Assembly (NCBI RefSeq): GCF_028453695.1
Contig: NC_135777.1
Span: forward strand, 13,009,714 to 13,073,713
Source of the DNA: Augochlora pura
Lineage: Eukaryota; Arthropoda; Insecta; Hymenoptera; Halictidae
Direction of reading: 5' to 3'
Length of the DNA stretch: 64,000 bases
The notes below the pieces were generated by a model, which did no database searches, was not told where the DNA came from, and saw nothing but the letters and a program-made list of their open reading frames with translations. Shown in pieces: positions 47,839 through 59,426 of the stretch. A program made the translations under genes and the position numbers. Within the stretch, counting starts at the first letter, position 1. Every line of letters begins with the position of its first letter.

Positions 47839-48782
47839 AGGTTGTGCTTGTCTCGCGGCGAGATTTGCATACGATCTGCATATCCTCGTGCCCCCTCTCG
47901 ATGCGGCCCCGCGTCTTGCCGCCGATCGGAACGTAAAATCCCGCGCGATAGGAAACGGTCTCGCGCTTTAATGTGTATCGCGATCTCGGTTTCCTCTCGG
48001 CCATCGATCACGCCGCTCGAGAAATCTCGCGGAATCCACGGCTGGAAAAGCGCGGGCGACAAGCGGGCCGCTCGCGAGGCGATTCTAAGCCTAGATAAAC
48101 GGCGATCGCGCTTATCGCGCGACGCGCTAACGATATTCCGAACGATGGCGTAATAATCGGTTGCCGGTTAGCAGACATTCGAGTCGCAAGCGTGCTGAAA
48201 TTACGGTTGGCCGCTAACGCTGCGCCTAATAGTAGCAATCGCAGCGAAGGATACGAGCCGGGACAGCGAGCGATACTTATTAGCTGCGTAATTACGTATC
48301 TCCGAACGTTTCAGACGTTAACGCTGCTCGCGTGCGCTGCCTATGCCAAGGCTACCGTTGACAAGCGACACGTGACGAGACCCGAACGACTACGAGCACC
48401 TTGCGAGACCGTTTCCGGAAGCCGAAGCGTTCCTTCGACCGCCCTTTTGCTCGAAAATTTCGCTCTTCTATACGCGCGCGCCTTCGCGCGACGAACGCTC
48501 GGCTCGTTTTTCGCGGCCGGATCACCGCGGCCAGCAAAGAAGTGAACGGTGTGCCAACGTTCGGTATTTAGACGCGTGTGCGTGTCCGATACCAGGTGAA
48601 CACAGGTGTCGGAGGAACCGCGCGCGACAACCACGGCCGAGTGAACGTCGTCGGCCGAGGTTTCCTGCGAGCTGGACTCGTTCCGGCGTCGTAAAAAGAG
48701 TGTCGTTGAAATTTATGCGGTATTTTGTGCGCGCGGCCAAAGGTCCCCGACTTACAAAACACCGCCACGCTCTGACCCGCTT
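47839..48782. other. CpG-rich DNA, no gene seen
   Basis: Stop-poor GC-rich DNA with mutually overlapping frames on both strands. No recognisable domain. Confidence 0.6.
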
Positions 48783-48985
48783 GCTAACGCTGCTACGATT
48801 CAAATCGCTCCGCGACTACCGTCTTGTCTTCCATAACCAGCTTTCCGAAGCTTCTCAACTAGCTACGCTTTCCGACCCACGAAAAAGAAATTATTATTTC
48901 GACTGCGAACGCTGTCCCCATTGAAATAGCTCCACCGCTGCTGTCTTGTTTCTTGGAATCATTTCTCGATGCTTTTCAGTTAGCT
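48783..48985 (+). repeat. Diverged tandem duplication, 122-bp unit
   Basis: The units begin GCTAACGCTGCTACGATT at 48,783 and GCGAACGCTGTCCCCATT at 48,905. They then share GAAATAGCTCC-like, GTCTTGT and TYTCARYTAGCT landmarks at constant spacing. The second copy is about 80 bp long. Confidence 0.7.
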
Positions 48986-49573
48986 CTATAATAATAAATC
49001 AAGTAAAATGGTCTGTAAAATAAGATCTTGATCAAATTATATAACCTATTTCGTAACAATTATAATTATTTACTGGATACGCGGAGTAAATTTATATCTA
49101 AAGAAAAATAAGTTTCAGTTAGCGACTACAACAGCAATGACTATTATAATTATTTATTTAGTACTTACGCACGTTTCGCAAAAATTTCTTCGCTTTGCGC
49201 CGACAGCACTGATTCAGATTACTTGACTTCTCGCCTTTATCCGGAAAGATTATCGGGCAATTATAAACTGTCAAATTTTACTAATCCCATCGTTACTTCT
49301 CATGAGTTTTTAAACCTGTGCACCTATTTTCATGAAATTTCGAAGTTATACATATGTAAATAAATGTAACATTTTTATGTCTTATACGTTTGCGCGTTAC
49401 ACCACTGTGGTGTCGTCGGCTATCATGCGATACTTTACGAAAAGTGAGTTACAAAATCAAACCAAATAATCGTAATCGTAATTACAATATTTGAGTCAAG
49501 TGCCTGAGTTCATTTGTTGCAAACGTCTATATTAGAATTTTCCGACTGTGTGTACGCAATTTAGGCACTTACA
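48986..49573. other. AT-rich DNA, no gene seen
   Basis: Probably includes the 3' part of the retrotransposon that follows on the minus strand; no tail or end could be fixed. Confidence 0.5.
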
Positions 49574-50370
49574 TTAACCAAATGTAGTCCAGTGAGTCGA
49601 AAGAACAAAAAGAAGATGGTTTATGAAAGGACGCATAGGAGTATGAAAGTTTAGCAATCGCAGAACTTCAGAAGATGTGATCAGCTGATTAATGATCATA
49701 TATACAAACAAGAGCTCTGCTGTTGTTCGAAGTTCCGCGAGGATCATTAATCCGAGATCTGACAATATATGGGTACAGTCGAGGCAGTAAACAGGCATTG
49801 GTGTATTATTATGTTCAGCGCGAGAGCTGCCCCAATTGAAGTCCTTCGCTTGGCTATTGTGTTCTCCTCTGGAAACAGCATTCAAGTCTTAGAGCTATTC
49901 AGGTAGCAGAACCTCTCTTTAGTCTATAAATTATAGTTATTTTCTATGCTCGCCATGTGAGCTTTCCATCAAGATTCGGACTAAGATATTATCTTATCAA
50001 CGATTTTCGTGGACACAGGATTGTTATCGGCTGTTATTTGTGGGGACTCGATATGTCTGGGTGGTAAAAGTGATTTTAATAGTTTTGTCGCAGTTAATTT
50101 TAATTGTCCACTTATTGAACCAGTTTCGTAACAGGTTTAGTTGACTCTGCAGTTGCTTAGAGGCCTTACTTGGTTTCGAGTTTGCTAACAGGATGGTCGT
50201 ATCGTCAATACTGGTGTTTTCTGTGATTCGAAGGTGTCTGTTGTGTATAGTGCGATATCATTAGAGTCATACAACTTTTGTGGTAGCTGAATAATCTTCT
50301 GTACCATCATTAAAGTAAAGCAGTGAATTCTGTTATTGTGGGCTGGTCAATTACTGTGCCTTTGGTACGT
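49574..50370 (-). mobile_element. Decayed non-LTR retrotransposon reverse transcriptase (jockey/CR1-like)
   Basis: Two blocks read as reverse transcriptase on the minus strand. In the first (50,218 to 50,027, 64 codons open) there is an IDDTTILLANS stretch where these enzymes have the catalytic Y/FADD box. It is followed by LQSQLNLLRNWFNKW and IKINCDKTIKITFT, the usual palm-to-thumb pattern of LINE enzymes. Just upstream, near 50,368, a stop-broken VPKAQ-LTSP resembles the GVPQGS-LGP motif. After stops and frameshifts, a WKAHM fragment near 49,965 fits the post-thumb W+AH motif. The second block (103 codons, to 49,574) ends with AELLFVYMIINQLITSSEVL and NFHTPMRP, the typical C-terminal pattern of this superfamily. 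The first D of ADD is kept but stops and frameshifts make it a dead copy. The family level (jockey or CR1) is not certain. Confidence 0.8.
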
Positions 50371-52930
50371 TTTCGGCTATAATCAACTTTTCATATATCG
50401 AGTAAGACATTAAATTTGTTTGTTAAAGAATATACAGTTATAGTGATCGGTTATACCGTTTTATTTAAAAATAAACAATTATATTTATCGAATGAGACAT
50501 ATTAAATTTTGTTATTAAACAATGAATTTTATATGTATCCCGCAAGACTTATTAAAACATTTAATTGAATTATAAACAAAATAGAAGAATCAATAGATTT
50601 AGTATGTTTGCTTCGGATACATATAAAATTAATTATGCCCGAAGGCAAGTCACAGAAATTGGTCACTTCAAACTAACTAGTTCGACTGTCCTATTTGAGC
50701 AAGTAAATTGTAGCACAGTATTTGAGATACTATCTGTTCAGATACTATCTTTTTCGGAACTTATTATGGCATTTCTCCACGAGGTTACTCCACCAATTAG
50801 GATGATCCCCCAATTAGTCCCTTGGTATCGAGTCGACACACTGACGAGGAACGGTCTACCACACCCCGACTCCAAGAAACCTCTTCAACCTTCTCAGTGA
50901 TTGATAAATCGTCGGCCATTGGATATTCGGGAGCCGCGCGAAACTTTTACGAGTTCGAACGAGAAAAGCTCCGGGGTCTCCGGAGGTCTGCTTTCGGTGC
51001 GGGAACGAGCTAAGTTCCGGGCCGATGGGAGCGTAAAATTAGCGGAATCTCGGTAGTAAATCCACGGGGTTGACCGGGGTCGATGGAAGTTTGAATATTC
51101 CACGGACCCCGACGTACCTGGCCGAGTCGAAGTCCGGCGGCTATCGCGCCAGGTGCAAGCTCGCCGCGCGGAAACGAGCGAGCGACCGTGTAACTGTCCG
51201 TGTAACCGGCGTAACGCGGCGAGAAGGATCGCGCGTGACCGATCCATATTTCGGAGCGAGGGCTAATTAGTTGACAGCCAGCGCAAAAACGGCCGCGCCG
51301 GGAAGATCGGGCCGCAGATAGACAATAACCGAGCAGGTGAACACACGCGGTCTCGACCTTGCTTTTCGACGACGCTACGCGCGCTGTCCGGCTCCGCTCG
51401 AGCATAATTGGGCCATGCGAGTCGTAGACGGACCGCGCTAACGGTACGGATCGAAGGGTACCCGAAAAATAGCGGTGGCCATTCTCCGGATAAATAAAAT
51501 TCCTCTTGTTAGTCGCGATCTTGCGCGTTGCGTATCTCGAACCGGTTGCATTTATTCCCCGCATCGGCGGACGATCGCAGTTTTCTCGATCGAACTCGTC
51601 GGCGGATTAGGAGATGCTCCACGATCCTTCGATTCCCTCGTTTTGCTTTCGTAGGGTGTCACCAGCTCCGTGTCCACCGCTGCCAGAAGAGCCGCAGATA
51701 CGCCTACCGCAAAATTGCGTGGGAATCGCGAAGTGTTCATCTCTGTCACCTGCAATTAAATAGCATTGAACGCGCGACGGCAGCTTGAATTTTCTTGTCG
51801 TATCTTCTGCTCGTCAGCTTTTTCTCGCATCCGTTACCAGTTGTCACTTTCAACAGGCTGATCAGTTTCAGCATCGAAATTACATCTGCTAATATTAGAA
51901 GCTCGTAATTGTCTCTTGCCCACGCAGCTGGCGTGACAGGAAACGATCCGCGGTGGTCACTTTTCGAGTGGAGTTCAGTGACCTGCCATTGCAATCCCGA
52001 AAGGGCCTTGAAAGCAATTAAATGGTCACGGGATAATGTAGAATTTCTTTTTACTATATCTCGAATAAACTTTGGTATTTGTTCGGTGAGGACATTTGGT
52101 AAATTTCCTTATATATTGCACGCAAACGTACTATTTATTGCGTTACGGTTTTCGTTTTTAAATCTTCACGTTCGTCGTTGCGCGCATACGGCGGTGCATT
52201 AATTACGATGCCGAGAATGATTTGTTGCTACGCTTCTAGCTTAGTTATGTAGCTCTTAGCTGCCACACCCCATAGATCTAGTTCGAACATTCAGATTGTT
52301 TTAATTATTGTTTTATGCGTTATACAAATATATGTGTAGTGACATCTAGTAAGCAAAAACAATTTTTCTTACTACGCGAGTTTCATCTATTTTATTTCGT
52401 ACTCGGTGCTTCCACATCAAATATTTTTCGAGGTGTTATACAACCTTCCAAAAGTATTAGGACACCTGTCGATTTAATACAAATTATAATTTTTCATTCA
52501 GTTTAGGTAATGTTTTACGTTTAGTATTAAATAATACGACAGTATATATTAAGTTCATTTCGTTCCCTGAAAACGTATCTTGAATTCATTTAATACAAAA
52601 TGTTTACAAAACATGTGGGACACAGTAAAAAATGTGTAGAACCGAATAGGATAAGAAATAATAGATAAACTAAAAAACGGATGCCGAAATTAGTGAAATT
52701 AGTCGAAAAGAAAATTTAATTTTATCTTAACGTAAAAACACGATATAGATACATGTACTTGTTACAGTTTAATACAATTAACTTTGAAATCGATTAACGA
52801 AATGTTAAAAATTCCTTATAGATTTCTTAAATTCATTTAATTTTCTGTAATTGTCCTAACGCTTTCAGAGGGGACCGTATGTTTACATTTATCATTGTTC
52901 CGACAGAATAGTCGACGTACTTCCATTGAA
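50371..52930. other. AT-rich then GC-rich then AT-rich DNA, no gene seen
   Basis: The AT-rich DNA up to about 50,640 may hold more of the decayed retrotransposon but gives no readable motif. GC-rich DNA at 50,930-51,780 contains a 184-codon minus frame (51,010-51,564) with opposite-strand overlap and no known domain. From 52,020 to 52,900 the DNA is AT-rich and stop-filled. Confidence 0.5.
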
Positions 52931-53108
52931 GCAGGTGCAGTAATTAGCGCACCTGCTTCTGGAGATGCCGACAAATCGCCAAGGAAATTACTAGACAGTG
53001 TCTTCGGATCCTTTTAGATAACAGTAAGAAACTTTGTCAGAATTGACGATGCAGATTGCTGAAAGCGGGCACGGTAATTAGCGCAGCTGTTTCCGGAGAT
53101 GCTAGGCG
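52931..53108 (+). repeat. Diverged tandem duplication, 134-bp unit
   Basis: GCAGGTGCAGTAATTAGCGC at 52,931 recurs as GCGGGCACGGTAATTAGCGC at 53,065. Both are followed by a CTG, TTYCNGGAGATGC and a short diverged end. In the first unit GCAGGTGC and GCACCTGC form an 8-bp perfect stem around AGTAATTAGC; the second unit has partly lost it. Confidence 0.75.
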
Positions 53109-55782
53109 ATCGTCAACGGGCGGATTTAAGGGAGGGTGCGACGGAAAGAACAATTTTTCCGCGGATGCTTGAGCGGCTAACTAACGACGCGGTTACCGGA
53201 CAGCCCACACGACAATCCCGTCGAGTTAGTCAGTCAGTTGGTCGGCCGTTCGGGCGTGTGCGGTCTCGTACGGAGAGTTTTACCGTGGTTGGAATGAGCC
53301 AAGAGGCAGTTGTCAAGGATGGCCGCCATCCATGCGAGCTACGCGGCTCGTGTCGCAACGTCCATCCGTCCACATCGTCGGTGTGCACACCTCGTGCCTT
53401 AAAGAATCGTCCGACGAGCGAGTTGCGACTCGCTCGAGGAAAAGATCCCTAATCTCTATCTTCGGGGGCTGGTTACATCGTGTTTCCAACTGATACAGTC
53501 TACGGCAAAGGTCGGTGCATCAGCTCCTTCCCATATTCGTTGCGTTCGCCGCGATTAATTAAAACACTAGCCAATGATTGAGTTCTGATGATGTAGTGGA
53601 TAAAGAATTCTAAACTAAATTTAATATTGAATAACAGACGAATGACAGTACCTATGCAAAACTTAGCGGCTACATGGTATATACTACTGTGAAAATGTGA
53701 GAAGAAATGATGAAAGATGAAAGAAGACTGTTGCACATTGTCACAAGAATGTATATGATGTAAACTGTTGAAAAGGCGAAAGAAGAATGATCTGTACTGT
53801 TTGAGCTATGATAGAAGAACGATTCTCGCTCGTTGTAGGTGTGAAGTATATCTTAAATTCTAGGGGTGCGATTTGAATGGTCGAAGTGGAAAGAGAAAGT
53901 ATGAACAGTTCTGACGAGAGAGTTTCGGTAGACGTTCTGGTTAATGTCGAGACTAGACCCAAGCCGTTCGTCGCTCTGGGTCATCAATGCACGCTAGTCT
54001 TGAATGAACTTATGATCCAGACTTCGAGTCTGGTCAACATTCCGAGCTTAGTGTCGCAAATGTATATGATACGCAGCGTCCAAACAAGACTGTTTTACGC
54101 TACGGTGGAGCAGTCAAGGATCTTCGATGCAAGCCATTGCCACGTGTTGCAATGCGCGACGTCATCGACATATTCTCCAGCTTCGATTCTTCATCTCCAG
54201 TCCCTAATTGCAGAGGCTCGGTAGCTTGCGATCTCGGAGCTTCCGATCGCTCTTGATCGACTACCGGGGAGCAAGAGCACCTGCTATGCAACGACTTAGG
54301 ATTTGCAAGTCTGTTGACTTTGGATCATTTTCGAGGAAGTTTTTTGTGGATCCACGAGCCGGGAGTCGCGCGAAACACGAGGAAGAAGCCGAAGAAGAGG
54401 GCACCTCGGAATCCGAGCTTACGAAACGTCGAGGAAACGTGCCAGGGACGAAGGAGCGAAGGGAAAGAGACTCGATCCTCGGATTCCGCCGTAGACTAGA
54501 GGGAACGAATGCCTGGAAGGCCGACGACATTTCGAGCCAACGTTACATCATCGACAGAACCAGATCGTCGTAGACACCGGAGAAAACGAGCGAGCCGAGG
54601 CTTCTTTTCGTTTCTGCGACTGAAACTGCCGCTTTGTTGGGTTTCTGCTGGTAACTGCGGGACGACAGGATTTTGCCAGGCGAGTCTTGTACGTTCGGTA
54701 GTATGTTGGGTACCTTGGGCATCGTGCCCAGGGCCTGCGGCGACGACGACGGACAATAAAAATCGCAAGAACTGGAAAAGCTACGCCTACGGGAGCCTTG
54801 GGAAGGCCTTAGCCACTGTCGGACGCGAACCATGGGAAATTTTCTTGGGCGACAGTGCTCTGTACTGGCCTTCGATTCCCCAAACTGTCTGCAGTTAGTC
54901 ACCTGAAAGCTAATTGAGGAACAAGGCTGAGTCACGCCGCGCTTCTAGACCCGACAAGCTTTTCGTTCTTTCGATCAATTAAATGATTGCTCGGTGTCAA
55001 ACTGCGGATAAAGCATCGGTAGCGGAGAAGATTGGGTATAAAACATTTGCTTCAAAAGAGGATTTCGAATGAGCATAAGTCACAGTCTAGGACAATGGAA
55101 GCCGTGAACCATGTATCGAGGAACGCGACGCAGAAATAATTAAGCGCGCTGCAAAGTGAATTTCTGTTGGGCAACGAGCAAAGTGCAAGAGATCCCGAAG
55201 AACGGCGAATAGATTCTTTCCCCGAGTTCTCATCTGGGATGCAGAGCGTGGGTGAACGGGGACGTCCGGTAAAAAGGGTGGAAGACGATATCGGACGTTT
55301 CCACGGGTCCCGGGAACGTCTCGCGTCCGAGCCATTCATTAGAGGACCTCTGCCTGGTCGAGAGTAAAGAGCGGAGGGAGCAGGGAGATAGAGAAAGAGA
55401 GAGTCAGCCATTACAAATGCATTGGATAATAACGCGGTGTGGCGTCTCCTATAAATGGATCTCGAAACGACTCCGGAGCGGCGGATGCTCGCGCGCAAAA
55501 ATCGCCGCGCTAATTGGAACCGGTAGCTGGACGGGATGGCGATGGAGCGGCCGAGCGCGTTGATACGCGACGCATCGCGATGCGATGCGATTCCTTCTGT
55601 TGCTCGACCACCGTTAGTCCAGCTTTGTTTTTTCCGCTCGCGACGAAAACGCGGATTTCTGCGTGCTCATTCGCAGTCGGCCACTATATCGCTCAGCTCA
55701 GGCTACAAATTTGCCATTGCCTAGTCTAGACTGACTATTACGTATCTAATGCATTCTTATTGCAAGGAAACGTGTGAACTGC
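53109..55782. other. No gene accepted; several unrecognised frames
   Basis: Plus frames at 53,099-53,452, 53,877-54,224, 54,208-54,573 and 54,509-54,898 follow one another closely. I looked at them as a possible gene, but none has a known domain, each is overlapped by an opposite-strand frame of similar length, and no splice pattern links them. GC-rich DNA explains the low stop density. Confidence 0.4.
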
Positions 55783-56930
55783 AAGTCGTTGTAATCTTCG
55801 ATGCTATAGTCAAGTAAGCAAAAACTGTCTTGTGAGACATTGTCCTGGATCCGTTAGAATAAAGAGCAACGAAGCTCCCTGATCGAAGAACTACAGCGGT
55901 GGCTGTATAGTTAATCCCTTGCCATACTTTGACTAATCTGGCACGCGACGAAAATTTCTAGTAATAATTTATTTAGTGTGAATGCCATTCCGTTGTTTTA
56001 ATTTGAGTAAAATTTTAATTTCTTGTCATGAATCTTCAAACATTAAAGCGACTGTAGACACGCGACAAATCTAAATTGTCTTTCTTCCTCTTTAAAAATA
56101 TTACATTTGGGAAACTTCTAGTCGTTGCAACTATGAAGTAAATGGAATGGCAAGGGGTTAAGGATACTTGAAAAGTGGTATAATTTTTCTAAACTGGACA
56201 TAATGAACTGAATCTTTTTATATCATAGACGGATTAGTCTACTAGACAATGACTATAACACTTTTTTTAATTGTGCTATTATTCGAAATGATGCAAAATT
56301 AAAAAAGAACTAATGTTCTTTAATTTTTTATCTGAACCTATAGCGAAAATTTAAGAAATGAATTTTGTAGATCTCGTTAATTAAAATGCACGCTAAAACT
56401 GAAAGATTTTCGGGATCCCTATTTCGTTAAGGTCAACCAATTTTAATAAAATTTTAAGCATGCGTATAAGTTAGTATATCAGGCATTTTTTAAATTTTCA
56501 CTAAAGGCTCAGATAACTGAGTTGAAAGTAGAAAGGCCAACAAGACTGGAAGAAATATGTTTAAAAATATGTTGTCACCGCGCTGTCTGAAAGTTAACTA
56601 TTAACTTAATAACTATGGCTCCGTTGGTGAATGTATTTATGCAAATATAAATTACTTCTTCCTCTTCCACGGCATAGAGCAGGCTTACATTCAACGATCA
56701 GTAGTGAGTAATATGTCATTCCGATCATTGGTGTTATATTCAAATAAGCGAAAATTATTCTGTAAGACTTAGTTCTGTGCCTGTTAATGCCAAGAGACCA
56801 ACGAAGAATTGGAAATGCAAATATTACTGATAGTAAATCATTATAATCATTGATGCTACTAGATTTAAATAAGGAAATGCTGTCCTGGAAGACGTTATCC
56901 TGGATCTGTTCAAGTTAAGAGCATCGAAGC
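55783..56930 (+). repeat. Three diverged copies of a roughly 100-bp unit
   Basis: Copies lie at 55,783-55,875, 56,703-56,806 and 56,832-56,930. They share an AATCWTYGATGCTA-like block, then AAATAAG, a CTGT..GAC block, and TCCTGGATCYGTT (copies 1 and 3), ending in AGAGCA-CGAAGC or CAACGAAG. Copies 2 and 3 are adjacent with a period of about 129 bp. Copy 1 is separated from them by 830 bp that includes the TTAA element at 55,911. Confidence 0.7.
55911..56161. mobile_element. TTAA-ended miniature element
   Basis: The left end TTAATCCCTTGCCATAC and the complement of the right end TTAACCCCTTGCCATTC match at 15 of 17 positions, with TTAA at both edges. The 251-bp interior is AT-rich and noncoding. 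An internal GTAGACACGCGACAAAT block near 56,054 is echoed by GTAGGCACACGATAAAT near 60,287, inside the element end at 60,362, so these two belong to one subfamily. Confidence 0.75.
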
Positions 56931-56940
56931 GACGCCTCCC

Positions 56941-57066
56941 GAAGCTATCTTACCCAGTAGCTAGCGATTCTTTATCAAGGTCCACAATTGAACTATTTTA
57001 AGCCTGCTGAAGCCATCCTAGCCAGCAGTTATCAATTTGCTATCATAACCCACAATATTGAACTAT
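56941..57066 (+). repeat. Diverged tandem duplication, 68-bp unit
   Basis: GAAGCTATCTTACCCAGTAG at 56,941 recurs as GAAGCCATCCTAGCCAGCAG at 57,009. The units then share ATCAA, TAACC/GTCC and CACAAT-TTGAACTAT at matching spacing. It directly follows the 129-bp duplication, so two tandem events of different unit length adjoin. Confidence 0.75.
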
Positions 57067-57335
57067 GTTTACCAACGACCTAGATTTTCTAGATCGTAGG
57101 TTGCACAAGTTTCAGCCTTTCGACTTCCAGCGACATCGAGATTGCTACCACTGCGCACAGGGTGCCAGCATCAAGCTAGCTTAAGCAAAGGAGTTTTCCG
57201 AATTTCGCGCCGCGATCATTTGGACATCGGTTCAAGAAAGGCAACCGAGGCAATCGTGAAGGTTTGGCGGAAGCCGGTGAGCGGAAAAGGCAAGCTAGTA
57301 GACGGAGAAGGAGAGTAAGAGCAAGGCGATGCGTG
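57067..57335. other. No gene seen
   Basis: Intermediate to GC-rich DNA without recognisable features. Confidence 0.6.
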
Positions 57336-57410
57336 GTGAGGCGAGACGAGGCGAGGCGAGACGAGGCGAGGCGAGACGAGGCGAGGCGAGGCGAGGCGAG
57401 ACGAGGCAGG
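57336..57410 (+). repeat. 5-bp satellite (GGCGA/GACGA)
   Basis: Pentamers GAGGC and GAGAC alternate in 10- and 15-bp higher-order patterns. On the minus strand they read as Arg-Leu-Ala-Ser repeats, giving spurious frames of up to 193 codons. Confidence 0.9.
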
Positions 57411-58080
57411 TAGGCAGGCTGGCTCGAGCAGACAGGGGATAGAGACAACGACGATGCTCGGACGAGCGGTGTGTCCGGCGTTCTCGAGATTGTAGCTGTC
57501 GATCGTACGTGGAAACCGTCGCCTCGGGGACGGACAGCCTACTTGTATGCAGAATTGCGTCGTACATTGTGTTTGTTTTATTAATGCGGCCCGACCTTGT
57601 GGCTTTCGTGCGGCGCACACCGGCGCACGTAAATACCTCCGGCACCCTCTCGTACCCATCGAACGAGTTCATTCCGCGTGGCCGCCGCGAGACCATCGCC
57701 GGGATATGATCGGGGAAAATTGATTCGCGGAATCCGGAATCGGCGGCTGCCGGGCCCGGGCGCACCGTGAGAGAGATCGATCGATCTCCTCGAACCGGCT
57801 CCCTCTCTCGATCCTCTCTCCGACCGGCGAACTCTTTCGAGGGCAGACCCCGGGCCCCCGGGGGCCGAATCCTCACCGCGCGCAGATAAATAAACTCGAT
57901 AAACGGACCAACGACGCCGGCGAAACAGATATAAATTGATCGTTCGACGCGTTACGCGTTACGCGCCGCCTCGATCGTCCGCGTAAACGCGCGATTCATT
58001 TTCCCGACTATCCCGATACTGTTCTCTCGAATATAGTTAAAACTTTACGATCACCATAAAACCCGCTCTCGGGCCGTTGC

Positions 58081-58081
<1 letters not shown>
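57411..58081. other. GC-rich DNA, no gene seen
   Basis: CpG-rich and stop-poor. No recognisable product on either strand. Confidence 0.6.
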
Positions 58082-58123
<42 letters not shown>

Positions 58124-58174
58124 CTTCGTCCTCTCTCGCTCTGGCGCGCGCGCCGCCAGAGAGAGAGAGAGAGG
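58082..58174. repeat. CT tract and GA tract as a large inverted repeat with a GC hairpin
   Basis: A 36-bp CT tract (58,082-58,118) is followed at 58,155-58,173 by a GA tract that is its complement. Between them CTCTGGCG and CGCCAGAG make a perfect 8-bp stem around a CG-rich loop, in register with the outer tracts. The whole can fold into one long hairpin. Confidence 0.85.
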
Positions 58175-59396
58175 CTCTTCATAAATTCTTGAAAAAGACG
58201 CTAGACGGTTTTGCAACCAGGCGGTCAACCTAGAACTCACCGCGACGCGTTAACTTTTGCATAATTTACACCGGTGCGAGGCGAAAGAAACATTTATTAT
58301 CGCTGGTACAGCAGGGGTCCGGGGAGTACGGGGTTTCTGGGGGGCGGAGTGGGTGGTAACTACGACTGATTCCAGGCTGGGACATGTCATGACTTATAAT
58401 TCGTCTCTGAGGCTCACTATTAACCCTTTCCAATCGAATTTCGCCGATACGACGACACCTTATATCCAAAGTGGCATTTCTTTCGAATTATTTATCTTTT
58501 CTCATGGTATAAGGTAATCGTCTAGAATACGTGAATAAAATATCTTATTAATTCCTATTTCATAACGGTGAATCTTTATAATGCAACAGAGTCAATTTCA
58601 AAATAAATCTTAAAATTTTAATTCCCTAGCTTGTATATCTAATCTCTAATCTCTAATTATAATTTTAAGATCTAGCTTCAGACTCAGTAGTTAGATTACT
58701 TTGATATGGTGAGAATTCTTGTGGCTGATCTTCGGCATTTAACACGTCGACTAATTAATATAAGTTGAAAATTAATGTAAAATTGACAGACCGCTTGTTA
58801 ACGTATACGAAAGAATCGTACGAATTGCGATAATTAGGAGTTAAATTCAATTAAATACGATTAATCGTTAGTTCATCGAGACTAATTCTACATTTGGATA
58901 ACCTCTCGTGTTACATAAATCGACCACTGCGCGGAGGTGTCGACGACGACAGGGGAAATGCAGTCTGCAGACAAGAGTGTCCTTACAATAAGTGCTAACC
59001 TCGAAGTGTTAATGTCTTTTAACCTTTTCCCTGTTTAAAACGGCACCTCTCCAATTTTATTATAAGCGTACAAAATCTGGTAATGAAACGTTAAAAACTG
59101 TCAACTCTGGCACTGGTTCCTGACGTCTCGGCGAAGTCATTAGCAGGGGTTAAACAGCGGACCTTTGCTGCGAATGGCTGAAGCACAGGTCGCGGTAGTC
59201 CCCGAGGAAGGTCTCGGAGGTCCGCGCCGTTCTAAGACCAGTTCTGTCACGGAGCCGCTCCCAACTTCTTAACAGCTCCGGCCGAAAGCCTGGCCACGAA
59301 CCAGTGTCGCCTGGCTTCCGTTTACCTCCGGCTTTATCTCGATCTACGACGATCGCCGATCGAAAATTCAGGTTTCATTTTTTCTACTTCTTTTTT
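58175..59396. other. Mixed DNA with one TTAA element end
   Basis: At 58,420 TTAACCCTTTCCAATCGAAT has the form of the TTAA-element termini, but no inverted partner was found downstream. From 58,500 to 58,900 the DNA is AT-rich. No gene was recognised. Confidence 0.45.
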
Positions 59397-59426
59397 CGCT
59401 CTCTCTCTCTCTCTCTCTCTCTCTTT
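59397..59426 (+). repeat. CT microsatellite
   Basis: A nearly pure CT tract. Confidence 0.95.

Noticed and set aside
47480..48153. Overlapping frames of 130-200 codons on both strands
   Set aside because: Explained by the 15-bp and 5-bp GC satellites, which lack stop codons in every frame.
53099..54898. Run of four closely spaced plus frames as a possible multi-exon gene
   Set aside because: No domain, no consistent donor-acceptor pairs, and opposite-strand frames of similar length throughout.
57216..57876. Minus frames with Arg-Leu-Ala-Ser-Pro repeats
   Set aside because: They are read-through of the GGCGA/GACGA pentamer satellite.
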